From DASXYG01 sp036502625 (lineage in GTDB: Bacteria; Actinomycetota; Actinomycetes; Streptosporangiales; Streptosporangiaceae): 64,000 nucleotides of DNA. The translations under genes were made by a program, and so were the position numbers. The notes beneath the pieces are model-generated. The model did no database searches and had not been told where the DNA came from. It saw only the letters and a program-made list of their open reading frames with translations. The stretch spans positions 38,177 through 102,176 of the forward strand of contig DASXYG010000079.1 of the NCBI GenBank assembly GCA_036502625.1, in the 5' to 3' direction. Positions 17,102 to 25,631 of the stretch are shown here, piece after piece; the first letter of the stretch is position 1; every line of letters begins with the position of its first letter.

Positions 17102-18715
17102 GTGCGCGAGAACCTCGCGACGCTGTTCGAGGTCGTCGCGGACGAGCGCGCCGAGCGGACCGCGATCATCCAGGGCGACGTCCGGCGTACGTGGCGGGAA
17201 CTGGACGACCGCGCCGCGCGGCTGGCCCGGCACCTGCGCGGGCGCGGTGTGCGGCACGGCTCGCGGGTCGCGATGGCGCTGTACAACGGGCCGGAGTACG
17301 TGGAGACGCTGCTCGCCGTGCTGAAGCTGCGCGCCGCGCCGGTGAACGTGAACTACCGCTACCGGTCCCGCGAGATCGCCGAGCTGCTGACGGGCTCCGG
17401 GGCGACCGTCATCGTCGCGGACGCCGCGCTCAGCACGGACGTCGCGGACGCGGTACGGGACTCGCCGATCGTACGGCTGGGCGCCGCGGACGGGCCGGAC
17501 CCGCTGGCCGGGCGCGCGGACGACTACGCCGCGGCCATCGCGGCCGCGTCCCCGCTGCTCCGCGAGCCGCGGTCCGGGGACGACGAGTGGCTGATGTTCA
17601 CCGGCGGCACCACCGGGCGTCCCAAGGGCGTGCGCAACCGGCAGACCGAGCTGTTCGGGATCGCGGCGGGCAACGGGTACGGGGTCCGGGGCGTGCCGCG
17701 CCCCGCCGACCTGGACGAGCTGCGGGCGGTGACCCGGCGGCTGAGCGACGGGCCAGGCCGGCTGGTCACGCTGGTCGCGCCGCCGCTGATCCACGCCACG
17801 GGGCTGTACACCGCGCTCGGCACGCTGCTGGCCGCGGGCACGGTCGTGTTCGCGCGATCGCGTACGTACGACCCGCGGGAGCTGGCCGTACTGGTGGACC
17901 GGCACGAGGTCACGAACCTGTGCCTGGTCGGGGACGTGTTCGCCGCGCCGTTCGCCGACGTGCTCGACGCGGCCGCGGCCGCCGGGCGTCCGTACCGGCT
18001 CAGCGCGCTGCGCGAGATCCGCAGCGTCGGCGTGACGTGGAGCCCCGGGGTGAAGCGGCGGCTGCTCGACCACGCGGACGTCCGGCTGGTGGACGTCATC
18101 GCGGCGTCCGAGGGCGGCCCGTTCGCGTCGTCGGTGACGACGAGGTCAGGCGGCGCCATCACGTCCACGTTCGAGCTGCTGCCCGGCGCGCGGGTGATCG
18201 ACGCGGACGACCGCGACGTACGCCCCGGCGAGGTGGGCCGGCTGGCCGCGCCGTGCGCCGACGACGCCGCGTACCTGGGCGACCCGGCCCGGTCGGCGGC
18301 CACGTTCCGGCTGATCGACGGCGTCCGCCACACCGTCCCCGGCGACCTGGCCACGATCCGCGAGGACGGCTCCCTGGTCCTGCTCGGCCGCCAGGGCCGC
18401 GTGATCAACACCGGCGGCGAGAAGGTCTACGCGGAAGAGGTCGAACAGGCCATCGCCGCGCACCCGGAGGTCGGCGACGTCGTCGTCGTGGGCGTGCCCG
18501 ACCCCCGCTGGGGCCACCGGATCACCGCCGTCGTGTCCGTGACCCCCGGCGCGGCGCCGACCCCGTCCGACATCCAGTCCGCGGTCACGTCCCGGCTGGC
18601 CGGCTACAAGAAACCCCGCACCGTGGTCTTCGTCCCCCGCGTCCCCCGCACCCCGGCCGGCAAGCTCGACCTCCGCCAGGCCCGCATCCTGGCCGAAGGC
18701 GATCCCCAGCCGTGA
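17102..18715 (+). CDS. Acyl-CoA synthetase (AMP-binding)
   Basis: A 537-residue adenylate-forming ligase that couples an acid to coenzyme A through an acyl-AMP. The motifs are complete: the ATP loop MFTGGTTGRPKG near residue 160, the A5-type ASEGG, GRQGRVINTGGEKVYAEEVE (A8 hinge) near residue 430, and the C-terminal catalytic Lys in RTPAGKLDLR. Length is normal for medium- or long-chain or aromatic acyl-CoA ligases. The GTG start is 6 nt after the amidohydrolase stop. Substrate cannot be read from sequence. Confidence 0.92.
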   Translation: MRENLATLFEVVADERAERTAIIQGDVRRTWRELDDRAARLARHLRGRGVRHGSRVAMALYNGPEYVETLLAVLKLRAAPVNVNYRYRSREIAELLTGSGATVIVADAALSTDVADAVRDSPIVRLGAADGPDPLAGRADDYAAAIAAASPLLREPRSGDDEWLMFTGGTTGRPKGVRNRQTELFGIAAGNGYGVRGVPRPADLDELRAVTRRLSDGPGRLVTLVAPPLIHATGLYTALGTLLAAGTVVFARSRTYDPRELAVLVDRHEVTNLCLVGDVFAAPFADVLDAAAAAGRPYRLSALREIRSVGVTWSPGVKRRLLDHADVRLVDVIAASEGGPFASSVTTRSGGAITSTFELLPGARVIDADDRDVRPGEVGRLAAPCADDAAYLGDPARSAATFRLIDGVRHTVPGDLATIREDGSLVLLGRQGRVINTGGEKVYAEEVEQAIAAHPEVGDVVVVGVPDPRWGHRITAVVSVTPGAAPTPSDIQSAVTSRLAGYKKPRTVVFVPRVPRTPAGKLDLRQARILAEGDPQP

Positions 18716-18735
18716 CGCCGCTGAAGCCGTTGCCG

Positions 18736-19149
18736 TCAGGCGTCGTCGCCGACGCCCAACTGGTGGCGCATCGCGGCCGAGTCGAGCAGGGCCCAGTGTT
18801 CAACGATCTTGCCGTCCCGCACGCGGACCATGTCGATGCCGGTGACTTCATAACGGCGCCCAGACGCCGTGTGAGTGCCGCGAACGGTGTAGCGGTTGAC
18901 GGAGAAATCGCCGGAAGCGACGTTCTGCTCGATCGTCGACCGGACGCCGTCACCCATGTGTTCCCACTTCTGTTTCCAGGCGGCCACCCCCTGGTGATCG
19001 CCCAAAGCGCCTCCGCGGTGGTCGATGGCGTCCGGATCGACGAGCGCCAGTGCCTCCTCACGCCGGCCCGCGCCGAACAACTCGATGATGCGGCGGTGGA
19101 CCTCGGCCGCGCCGGCGACCGAGGCCGCGGCATTCGCCTGTTCCGACAT
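18736..19149 (-). CDS. SnoaL-like (NTF2-fold) protein
   Basis: A 137-residue single-domain protein of the NTF2-like/SnoaL polyketide-cyclase family. It has the usual N-terminal helix (AEVHRRIIELFGAGRREEALALV), then DHRGGALGDHQGVAAWKQKW and the C-terminal strands (DMVRVRDGKIVEHWALLDSAAM). Members bind small molecules and act as cyclases, isomerases or hydrolases; many are of unknown function. It is divergent from a TetR gene, with two palindromes in the 98-bp gap, so it is likely the target of that repressor. Confidence 0.8.
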   Translation of the reverse strand: MSEQANAAASVAGAAEVHRRIIELFGAGRREEALALVDPDAIDHRGGALGDHQGVAAWKQKWEHMGDGVRSTIEQNVASGDFSVNRYTVRGTHTASGRRYEVTGIDMVRVRDGKIVEHWALLDSAAMRHQLGVGDDA

Positions 19150-19177
19150 GTGGTGTCTCCTCCACCAGTCAGGGCAT

Positions 19178-19197
19178 AACTGGGGAATTCCCCGGTT
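19178..19197. promoter_or_regulatory. TetR-type operator 1
   Basis: A 20-bp palindrome, AACTGGGGAATTCCCCGGTT, with one mismatched pair. It lies between the SnoaL-like gene and the TetR gene. It shares the form AAyyGGGGA/TCCCCrrTT with a second site 37 bp downstream. Confidence 0.65.
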
Positions 19198-19214
19198 AAC
19201 TGCTCAGGTACTCT

Positions 19215-19234
19215 AATCGGGGACATCCCCGATT
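19215..19234. promoter_or_regulatory. TetR-type operator 2
   Basis: A 20-bp near-perfect palindrome, AATCGGGGACATCCCCGATT. It overlaps the region just upstream of the TetR ribosome site, so binding would block its own transcription. Confidence 0.65.
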
Positions 19235-19247
19235 CGCAAGGAGGGCC

Positions 19248-19838
19248 ATGTCATCGGCCGGTGTCGGCCCCGCGCCCGACCAAGATCAGCCGCGGCGCCC
19301 GCGCCGGGCTGACGCGCAGCGCAACTACGAGCGGCTGCTGGCCACCGCCAGGGAGGTCTTCGGTGAACGCGGCGTCGACGCGCCTCTCGACGACATCGCA
19401 CGCCGGGCGGGGATCGGCAACGCCACGATGTACCGGCATTTCCCGACGCGGCGCGAGCTGATCATCGCCGTTTACGCCGACGAGGTGGCCGCGCTCTGCG
19501 CCCAGGGCGAGGCCCTGCTCGAGGATGAGTCGCCCGGTGACGCGCTCTTCGGCTGGCTGCGCGCCTTCATCGCGCACGTGGGCGCGAAACGGGAGCTGGC
19601 GCTGGCCATCCCCAACGATCAGGGTGGGCAGCGCTCGGCATTGTTCGATCGCTGGCACACGGCGATGCGTACGACCGCGTCCACATTGCTGGCGCGCGCC
19701 CAAGACCGTGGCGCCGTCGATACCGAACTCGATGTATCCGACCTGCTCGCACTGGCCAACGGCATCGCCGTGGCCAGCGTCGGCACCGATCAGACCGAAC
19801 GGTGCCTCGGACTCCTCCGTCGCGGCATCACCCCGTGA
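19248..19838 (+). CDS. TetR family transcriptional regulator
   Basis: A 196-residue repressor with an N-terminal TetR helix-turn-helix (NYERLLATAREVFGERGVDAPLDDIARRAGIGNATMYRHFPTRREL, residues ~25-70, described in two parts: DDIARRAGIGNATMYRHF is the recognition region). The ligand-binding C-terminal half is of the SbtR type (RELALAIPNDQG...). The ATG has AAGGAGGG upstream. It is divergent from the SnoaL-like gene, with two matching palindromes between them, so autoregulation and control of the neighbour are likely. The ligand is unknown. Confidence 0.9.
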   Translation: MSSAGVGPAPDQDQPRRPRRADAQRNYERLLATAREVFGERGVDAPLDDIARRAGIGNATMYRHFPTRRELIIAVYADEVAALCAQGEALLEDESPGDALFGWLRAFIAHVGAKRELALAIPNDQGGQRSALFDRWHTAMRTTASTLLARAQDRGAVDTELDVSDLLALANGIAVASVGTDQTERCLGLLRRGITP

Positions 19839-19889
19839 CCGGCGGCGCTGAAGACCCCACGGAAGCCCGGGTCGGCGTCGGCCCGCGTC

Positions 19890-20471
19890 TCAATCTCCGG
19901 GCCGCGTGTGCGGCTGATCGTGGTCGTGCGCGGCCGTGTCCTCGGAGGGGCCGGGTTGGTGGTTCTGGGTCCAGGCCGCCCAGTCGCCGAGGGCCTGGTG
20001 GAGTCTGATGCCGGCCTCGGCGGCGATGCGGATGGACCTGGTCTGGGGGCTGTCGCCGTACTCGCCGCGGTCCTTGGCGGCCGCGAGCTCGCGGTACTTC
20101 TCCGCGAGGTCGTGGTAGAAGGCGGCCTCCTTCTCCAGGTGGGCGGTCAGCTCCTCCGGCGTCATCAGCCAGAAGAACACCGACCGCAGTACGGGCTCCA
20201 GCCGCAGCGTGTGGTCGACCTCGACGGAGGTCAGCCAGCGGCGGACCTCCTCGACGCCCGATTTCGTGACCCGATACGCCTTGCGTCCGCGCGGCCCCTC
20301 GGAGTCCATCTCGATGAGGCCGTCGTCCTGGAGCTTCCGTAGCTCGCGGTAGATCTGCGGGTGTCCGGCGGGCCAGACGGTGCCCAGCAGGTCGTCGAAA
20401 CGACGGGTGAGGTCCCAGCCGCTCGCCGGTTGCTCGGCCAGCAGCCCCATGAGCGCGTGCCTCAGCGACAT
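19890..20471 (-). CDS. PadR family transcriptional regulator
   Basis: A 193-residue PadR-type regulator. The N-terminal winged helix starts MSLRHALMGLLAEQPASGWDL and contains HPQIYRELRKLQDDGLIE and GRKAYRVTKSG. The C-terminal Vir-type helical dimerisation domain covers residues ~90-170. The ATG at 20471 has GAGGTGG upstream; the open frame extends further but not with PadR-like sequence. The tail is His/Asp-rich (EDTAAHDHDQPH). Two perfect ATGT-N8-ACAT sites lie between it and the divergent SDR gene. Confidence 0.9.
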   Translation of the reverse strand: MSLRHALMGLLAEQPASGWDLTRRFDDLLGTVWPAGHPQIYRELRKLQDDGLIEMDSEGPRGRKAYRVTKSGVEEVRRWLTSVEVDHTLRLEPVLRSVFFWLMTPEELTAHLEKEAAFYHDLAEKYRELAAAKDRGEYGDSPQTRSIRIAAEAGIRLHQALGDWAAWTQNHQPGPSEDTAAHDHDQPHTRPGD

Positions 20472-20494
20472 CCCACCACCTCGCGTTCGATGAC

Positions 20495-20516
20495 GACATG
20501 TGCCTGTTGACATGTC
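20495..20516. promoter_or_regulatory. PadR operator 1
   Basis: GACATGT, 8 bp, then ACATGTC: perfect 7-bp arms containing the PadR consensus ATGT-N8-ACAT. It is 24 bp upstream of the padR start. Confidence 0.75.
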
Positions 20517-20537
20517 GGCCACGGGTTGCCATTGTGT

Positions 20538-20559
20538 CACATGTGCGTCGTGACATGTG
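20538..20559. promoter_or_regulatory. PadR operator 2
   Basis: CACATGT, 8 bp, then ACATGTG: perfect 7-bp arms with the same ATGT-N8-ACAT core. It lies 24 bp before the SDR start, so it probably controls the SDR operon. Confidence 0.75.
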
Positions 20560-20583
20560 TATAGGCACATCTGAGGGAGTGAG

Positions 20584-21414
20584 ATGACGCAGGACAGTGT
20601 GTTCATTACCGGAGCGGCCGCCGGCATCGGCGCGGCGACCGCCGAGCGACTGGCGGAGGCGGGCTACCGGGTCTTCGCGGGTGTCCACGCCGATACGGGC
20701 CCGTTGGCCGGCATTCGCGGTGTGGAGACGGTCGTGATCGACGTGACCGATCCGTCCAGCGTCGACAGCGCCGCCAAGGTGGTCGAAGAATCCCTGGGCG
20801 GGCGCGGGCTCCGGGCCGTCATCAACAATGCCGGCGTGATCGTCCAGGGGCCGCTCGAGCTGGTGCCCGCGGGGGAGCTGCGCCGCCAGTTCGAGGTCAA
20901 CACGTTCGGGCCGGCTCATGTGATCCAGGCGTTCCTGCCGCTGCTGCGGGAGGGGACGGGACGGATCATCAACGTCAGTGCGCCGACCGCCCGTGTGCCG
21001 GCCCCGTTCATGGCCCCGATCGGCGCCAGCAAGGCGGCCTTGGCGTCGTTCTCGGACTCCCTGCGCGTCGAGCTCGGCGCGTGGGGCATCCCCGTGGTCG
21101 TGATCGAGCCGGGCGGGACCGACACGGCGATCTTCCAGAAGGCCGACACCGCCGCCCGAGCGGCGCTCAGGGCCGCCGATCCGGCCCGGGTCGGGCTCTA
21201 CGACGACCAGCTCGCCGCCTTCGCCAAGGCGGCCGCCAAGCAGAGGCTCGGCCCCGTCGACGCGGTCGCCAAGACGATCGTCGCCGCCGTCGCCGCGCGC
21301 AGGCCCAGGCGCCGCTACATGGCGGGGTCGGGTGTCGCGATCTTCGGGGTTCTGGCGCACCTGCCGGCGGGTCTGCGGGAACGGCTCGTCAAGACCGCCT
21401 TCGGGCTCGGCTGA
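20584..21414 (+). CDS. Short-chain dehydrogenase/reductase, catalytic Tyr missing
   Basis: A 276-residue SDR protein with the Rossmann dinucleotide motif (TGAAAGIG near residue 10) and NNAG (INNAGV). In the active site the Tyr of YxxxK is replaced: the sequence reads PIGASK, with Ile (ATC) where Tyr is expected. The fold and Lys are kept. It may be inactive as an oxidoreductase or use other chemistry. It lies 24 bp downstream of a PadR operator and 13 bp before a second SDR gene, so both are probably one operon under PadR control. Confidence 0.85.
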   Translation: MTQDSVFITGAAAGIGAATAERLAEAGYRVFAGVHADTGPLAGIRGVETVVIDVTDPSSVDSAAKVVEESLGGRGLRAVINNAGVIVQGPLELVPAGELRRQFEVNTFGPAHVIQAFLPLLREGTGRIINVSAPTARVPAPFMAPIGASKAALASFSDSLRVELGAWGIPVVVIEPGGTDTAIFQKADTAARAALRAADPARVGLYDDQLAAFAKAAAKQRLGPVDAVAKTIVAAVAARRPRRRYMAGSGVAIFGVLAHLPAGLRERLVKTAFGLG

Positions 21415-21427
21415 GGAGCCCGCCGCC

Positions 21428-22258
21428 ATGACCGAGACGATCCGTACGATCGCGTTCATCGGCGCCACCTCGGGCCTCGGGCGCACAGCAGCCGATCAGC
21501 TCGCGCGAGACGGCCACCGGCTCGTTCTCGTCGGCCGTGATCCGAAGCGCGTCCAGCGGCTCGCCGAACAGGTGCCGGGCGCCGTCGTGATCGGCGCGGA
21601 CGTCGCCACCAGCGCCGGGATCGACCACGCCGTCACGCGGATCGAGAGCGCCGTCGACCATCTCGACGCCCTGGTCAACAACGCCGGCGTGATGATCCCT
21701 ACGCGGCGGACGACCGACGAGGGCATCGAGTTGAACCTCGCCGTCCACCACCTCGCTCCGTACTCCATGACCGGCAGGCTCCTCCCGCTCCTGCGCGCCG
21801 GCGCCGGCCGGGTCGTCAACGTCAACTCCGAAGGCCATCGGGCGCCCCTGTTCGGCGGCGGCCACGTCGGCATCGACCTCGACGACCTGAACATGGAGCA
21901 CGGCTACGAGCCGTTCCTCGCCTACAGCCGTACGAAGCTCGCCAACCTCCTGTTCACCTACGAGCTCCAGCGCCGCCATCCCGAACTGTCCGTGGTCGCC
22001 GTCCACCCCGGCATGGTCCGCACCGACCTCGGACGCCACTGGCCCCGGCTCCAGGTCGCCGCGATGCATGCCATGTCCATCTCGGCCCGTAAGGGAGCCA
22101 AACCCGTCCTGTCGCTGGCGACCGCGCCAAGGGTCGAACACGGCGCCTACTACAACCGCTTCACCACGACCCGGTCCTCCGCCGAGTCGTACGACCCCCA
22201 CCTCGCCCACCAGGTGTGGACGGCGACCGAGACCCTCCGAGGCCCGTTCGGCGGTTAG
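21428..22258 (+). CDS. Short-chain dehydrogenase/reductase
   Basis: A 276-residue SDR enzyme of the retinol dehydrogenase/WW-oxidoreductase-like type. It has GATSGLG near residue 12, VNNAGV, the catalytic Ser region (NVNSEGH) and a complete YxxxK (AYSRTK). The ATG at 21428 follows the previous SDR stop by 13 nt, with GAGGAGCCC upstream. It should be NAD(P)-dependent; substrate unknown. Likely co-transcribed with the Tyr-less SDR, which suggests the pair might work together. Confidence 0.88.
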   Translation: MTETIRTIAFIGATSGLGRTAADQLARDGHRLVLVGRDPKRVQRLAEQVPGAVVIGADVATSAGIDHAVTRIESAVDHLDALVNNAGVMIPTRRTTDEGIELNLAVHHLAPYSMTGRLLPLLRAGAGRVVNVNSEGHRAPLFGGGHVGIDLDDLNMEHGYEPFLAYSRTKLANLLFTYELQRRHPELSVVAVHPGMVRTDLGRHWPRLQVAAMHAMSISARKGAKPVLSLATAPRVEHGAYYNRFTTTRSSAESYDPHLAHQVWTATETLRGPFGG

Positions 22259-22377
22259 CGCCGGGCGGCAGGGCGCCGCCGCGTGTGCCGGCCGCGACGT
22301 TCGTCTGTGCCGGTCCCTTCTTTCGGGTCTTTCCGCGGGCCGCGTTCGCGCGGTGTGCTGTGTCGCGGGAGGTGCTG

Positions 22378-23520
22378 ATGACCAGACGGCGTGGGGGAGC
22401 GCGACGGGCCGGCGTGGCCGCGGTCGTCGATATCGCGTTGCCGGCCGGGGCGTTCTACCTGTTGCGGCTGTGCGGTGTGGACGCGTATCTGAGCCTGGTG
22501 CTGGGGGCGGCGATCCCGGTGGCGGCGGTGCTGGTCCGGTTCGCCTGGTGGCGGGAGGTGGACCGGCTCGGGGTGTACGTGGCGGCGATCATGCTGCTCG
22601 GCCTCGGCATATCGGTGTGGTCGGCGAGCCCGCGCGCGCTGCTGGCCCGCGAGGCGTGGCTGACCGGCTTCACCGGGCTGTGGTTCCTGGTGTCGGTGTG
22701 GTCGCGCCGGCCGCTGGCGTTCCTGTACAGCCGTCCGCTGCTGGAACGCCGGACCGCGCCCGCGGGTACGGACTGGGACGAGCTGTGGGAGCGCGTCCCG
22801 CGGTTCCGGCGGCTGTGGCGTGCCGGCACGGCGCTGTGGGGGGTCGCGCTCCTGGCCGACGCGGCCGTCCGGGTGGCCATGGCGTACACGCTGCCGGTCG
22901 ACGTCGTCCCCGCGCTGGGCACCGCGCTGTACGGCGCCACGTCCGTGGTGCTCATCGGGATCACGAACGTCTACTACTTCCGATCGGGCCTGTACGACCG
23001 GCGCTCGGCGCTTTACGCCACGGCATCGGTCTCCGCGGGCGGTCCGCGACCGCGGCCGACGCTCGACGACGGGCGGGACCTCCTCGTCGCCGCCCTCCCG
23101 TGCCCGGGTGACCTGGCGTCCGCGCTACGCGATGAGACCTACGTCGCCCTCACCACGTTCCGCGCGGACACGACGGCGGTCACGACGCCGGTGTGGGCCG
23201 CGGTTACCGGCGACCGCCTGCTGATGTACACGCCGGAACGCTCGGGGAAGGCCCGCCGCGTCCGGCGCGACCCCGAGGTCCGGATCGCGCCGTGCGACTT
23301 CGACGGCACCCCGCACGGCCCCGGGCTGACGGGCCGGGCGCGCGTCCTGCCCCGCGCGGAGCTGGCCCGGGTGAGGGAGGCGCTGGGCGCGAAGTACGGC
23401 CTGCGGTTCCGATGGTTCACGCTGATCCTGCTTCTCGGGCGCCCCAGGCGGTACGGCGGCCGCGCGGTCGGGCTGGAGGTCCTGCTCACCGGCCCCGCAC
23501 CCGATCGCCTCCGGCCGTGA
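22378..23520 (+). CDS. VC0807-like membrane domain fused to PPOX/F420-type split barrel
   Basis: A 380-residue protein with two parts. Residues 1-210 carry five or six membrane spans in the pattern of the VC0807 family (DIALPAGAFYLLRLCGV, REAWLTGFTGLWFLVSVWSRRPLAFLYSRPLLERR). Residues ~240-375 form a PPOX-type FMN/F420-binding split barrel (TTPVWAAVTGDRLLMYTPERSGKARRVRRDPEVRIAPC). The ATG has GGGAGGTGCTG upstream. Both parts are in one frame with no stop. The barrel probably sits on the cytoplasmic side. Each domain is known alone; the fusion is uncommon in my knowledge. Reaction unknown. Confidence 0.75.
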   Translation: MTRRRGGARRAGVAAVVDIALPAGAFYLLRLCGVDAYLSLVLGAAIPVAAVLVRFAWWREVDRLGVYVAAIMLLGLGISVWSASPRALLAREAWLTGFTGLWFLVSVWSRRPLAFLYSRPLLERRTAPAGTDWDELWERVPRFRRLWRAGTALWGVALLADAAVRVAMAYTLPVDVVPALGTALYGATSVVLIGITNVYYFRSGLYDRRSALYATASVSAGGPRPRPTLDDGRDLLVAALPCPGDLASALRDETYVALTTFRADTTAVTTPVWAAVTGDRLLMYTPERSGKARRVRRDPEVRIAPCDFDGTPHGPGLTGRARVLPRAELARVREALGAKYGLRFRWFTLILLLGRPRRYGGRAVGLEVLLTGPAPDRLRP

Positions 23521-23562
23521 CGCCTCCAGCGCCACCGGGGCGGTTCCTCGGGCTCGGCCGAG

Positions 23563-24609
23563 TCAGGGGGCCGGCGGGGCGGTGGACTCGCGGACGATCA
23601 GCTCGGGGTCGAGCAGGATCTGGCGGCGGCCGACGTCCTCGCCGCGGAGCATGTCGAGCAGCAGGCCGCCGGCCGTGGCGCCCAGCTCGTAGTGCGGGAT
23701 GCGGACGGTGGTCAGCGGCGGACGGAAACGCCCGGCGAACGGGATGTCGTTGAAGCCGACGATCGACACGTCCTCGGGGCAGCGCAGGCCCACCTCGTCC
23801 AGCGCGTCCAGGCAGCCGAGCGCCATCAGGTCGTTGCCCGCGACGATCGCGGTGAACGGCACCCCGCGGCCGATCAGGTCGCGGCAGACGCGCGCGCCCT
23901 CGGCCTCGGTGAACCCGTCGCCGCTGTCCAGGAGCTCGGGGTCGACATCGAGCCCGCGCTCGGCCATGGCCGCGACGAATCCCTGCCGCCGCCGCATGCC
24001 GGTGGACAGCCGGGACGGGCCGGACAACTGGGCGATGCGCCGGTGGCCCAGCTCGACGAGATGCGCGACGGTGAGCCGTACGCCCCGCTCGTCGTCCACG
24101 GTCACGGCGGGCAGGGCGTTGTCGTCGGCGCGCCGGTTGACCAGCACCACCTTCGCGTCCGGCCCGACGACCTCGGTGATCAGCCGGTGGTCGCGGTGCG
24201 CCGTCGCCGTGATGAAGCCGTCGACCTGGCGGGCCAGCATGGCCTCGAACTGCGTACGCTCGCGGTCCGGGTCGTTGTCGGTGTTGGTGATGAGCAGGGT
24301 GTAGCCGTCGCGGTCCAGCCGGGCCTCGATGCCGCGCACGATCGCCGCGAACAGCGGGTTCAGCAGGTCCGGGACGATGACGCCGACGGTGCGCGACCGG
24401 TTGGTCTTCAGGCCGCGGGCGATCGGGTTGGGCCGGTACTTCAGCTTCTCCGCCGCATCGAGCACGCGCCGCGTCGTCTCCGCGTTGACCAGCGGCCGGG
24501 TCGCCTCGTTCAGCGCCCGCGACACCGTACCCGGGTGCACCCCGGCGAGCTGCGCGACATCGCGCAGCGTCACCGCGCGCGTCGAGCCCGCCCCCGAGGC
24601 TTCACCCAT
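23563..24609 (-). CDS. LacI family transcriptional regulator
   Basis: A 348-residue LacI/GalR-type regulator. The N-terminal HTH reads VTLRDVAQLAGVHPGTVSRALN (key positions), followed by the hinge KYRPNPIARGLKTNRSRTVGVIVPDL and a periplasmic-binding-protein-like effector domain. It is the last gene of a five-gene minus-strand unit, 35 nt after the E1-beta stop. Three sites with core GCAAnCGnTTGC, the classic LacI-family form, stand before this unit, the ABC operon and the Mo-hydroxylase operon. It is therefore the likely local regulator of all three. Effector unknown. Confidence 0.92.
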   Translation of the reverse strand: MGEASGAGSTRAVTLRDVAQLAGVHPGTVSRALNEATRPLVNAETTRRVLDAAEKLKYRPNPIARGLKTNRSRTVGVIVPDLLNPLFAAIVRGIEARLDRDGYTLLITNTDNDPDRERTQFEAMLARQVDGFITATAHRDHRLITEVVGPDAKVVLVNRRADDNALPAVTVDDERGVRLTVAHLVELGHRRIAQLSGPSRLSTGMRRRQGFVAAMAERGLDVDPELLDSGDGFTEAEGARVCRDLIGRGVPFTAIVAGNDLMALGCLDALDEVGLRCPEDVSIVGFNDIPFAGRFRPPLTTVRIPHYELGATAGGLLLDMLRGEDVGRRQILLDPELIVRESTAPPAP

Positions 24610-24644
24610 GAGGCGCCATTATGCCGCGCCCCCGGGCCGATCGC

Positions 24645-25631
24645 TCAGGCACGGGCGCCGCCGAGCGACTTGCGCACGGTCTCCGCGATGAGCGCCGCGG
24701 ACGGGCGGGCGTGGTCCTCCAGGGCGTCCGCCGAGGGCAGCGGCACGTGCGGCGTGGTGATCCGGACGATCGGGCCGGTCAGCTCGGACCACACCTCCTC
24801 GGCGGCGATCGACGCCACCTCGGCGCCCCAGCCGCACAGCCGCGGGTTCTCCTCGACCGTGAACAGCCGGCCGGTCGCGGCGGTGCTCGCCAGGATGGTC
24901 CGGGTGTCCAGCGGCACCAGCGACCGTACGTCGATCACGGTCGCCTCGATTCCGAGCCCGGCCAGCGTGCCGGCGGCCTCGATCGCGCGCGGCACCATCG
25001 CGGCCAGCGCCACGATCGTGCAGTCACCGCCCTGCCGGCGGATCTCCGCGGTGCCGAGCGTGTCCACGATCTCGCCGTCCGGCACCTCGCCCTTGACCGG
25101 GTACAGGCCCTTCGCCTCGAAGAACACCACCGGGTCCGGGTCCCGTACGGCGGCCGCGAGCAGCCCGACGACGTCACGGGGCGTGGACGGCGCCACCACC
25201 TTCAGGCCCGGCACCGCCATCGCCCAGTTCTCCACGGCCTGGGAATGCTGCGCGCCGAACCGCAGGCCGCCGCCGTTCGCCGTACGGATGACCAGCGGCA
25301 GCGTGAGCTGGCCGCCGGACATGTACCGCGTCTTGGCGATCTCGTTGGCGACGATGTCCCAGCAGACGGCCAGGAAGTCGGAGAACATGATCTCCGCGAT
25401 CGGCCGCATCCCGGTCATCGCCGCGCCCATCGCGGCACCGAGGATCGCCTGCTCGGAGATCGGCGTGTCCCGCACCCGGCGCGGCCCGAACCGGTCGAAC
25501 AGCCCGGTCGTGGACTTGAACACGCCTCCGGCCGACCCGACGTCCTCGCCGAGGAACACCACCCGCTCGTCGCGCTCCAGCTCCTGCGCGATGCCCCGGG
25601 CGACCGCGTCCCGGTACGTCAGTTGCGCCAC
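24645..25631 (-). CDS. 2-oxoacid dehydrogenase E1 component, beta subunit
   Basis: A 328-residue thiamine-diphosphate dehydrogenase beta subunit (pyruvate/acetoin/branched-chain type). Family signatures include FLGEDVGSAGGVFK, RDTPISEQAILGAAMGAAMTGMRP, the FGAQHSQ segment and RLFTVEENP. The GTG at 25631 overlaps the alpha-subunit stop by 13 nt, so the subunits are made together. No E2 or E3 gene is in the window, so the complex must borrow them or the E1 acts alone. The substrate 2-oxoacid is probably a product of the surrounding catabolic pathway (inference). Confidence 0.9.
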   Translation of the reverse strand: MAQLTYRDAVARGIAQELERDERVVFLGEDVGSAGGVFKSTTGLFDRFGPRRVRDTPISEQAILGAAMGAAMTGMRPIAEIMFSDFLAVCWDIVANEIAKTRYMSGGQLTLPLVIRTANGGGLRFGAQHSQAVENWAMAVPGLKVVAPSTPRDVVGLLAAAVRDPDPVVFFEAKGLYPVKGEVPDGEIVDTLGTAEIRRQGGDCTIVALAAMVPRAIEAAGTLAGLGIEATVIDVRSLVPLDTRTILASTAATGRLFTVEENPRLCGWGAEVASIAAEEVWSELTGPIVRITTPHVPLPSADALEDHARPSAALIAETVRKSLGGARA

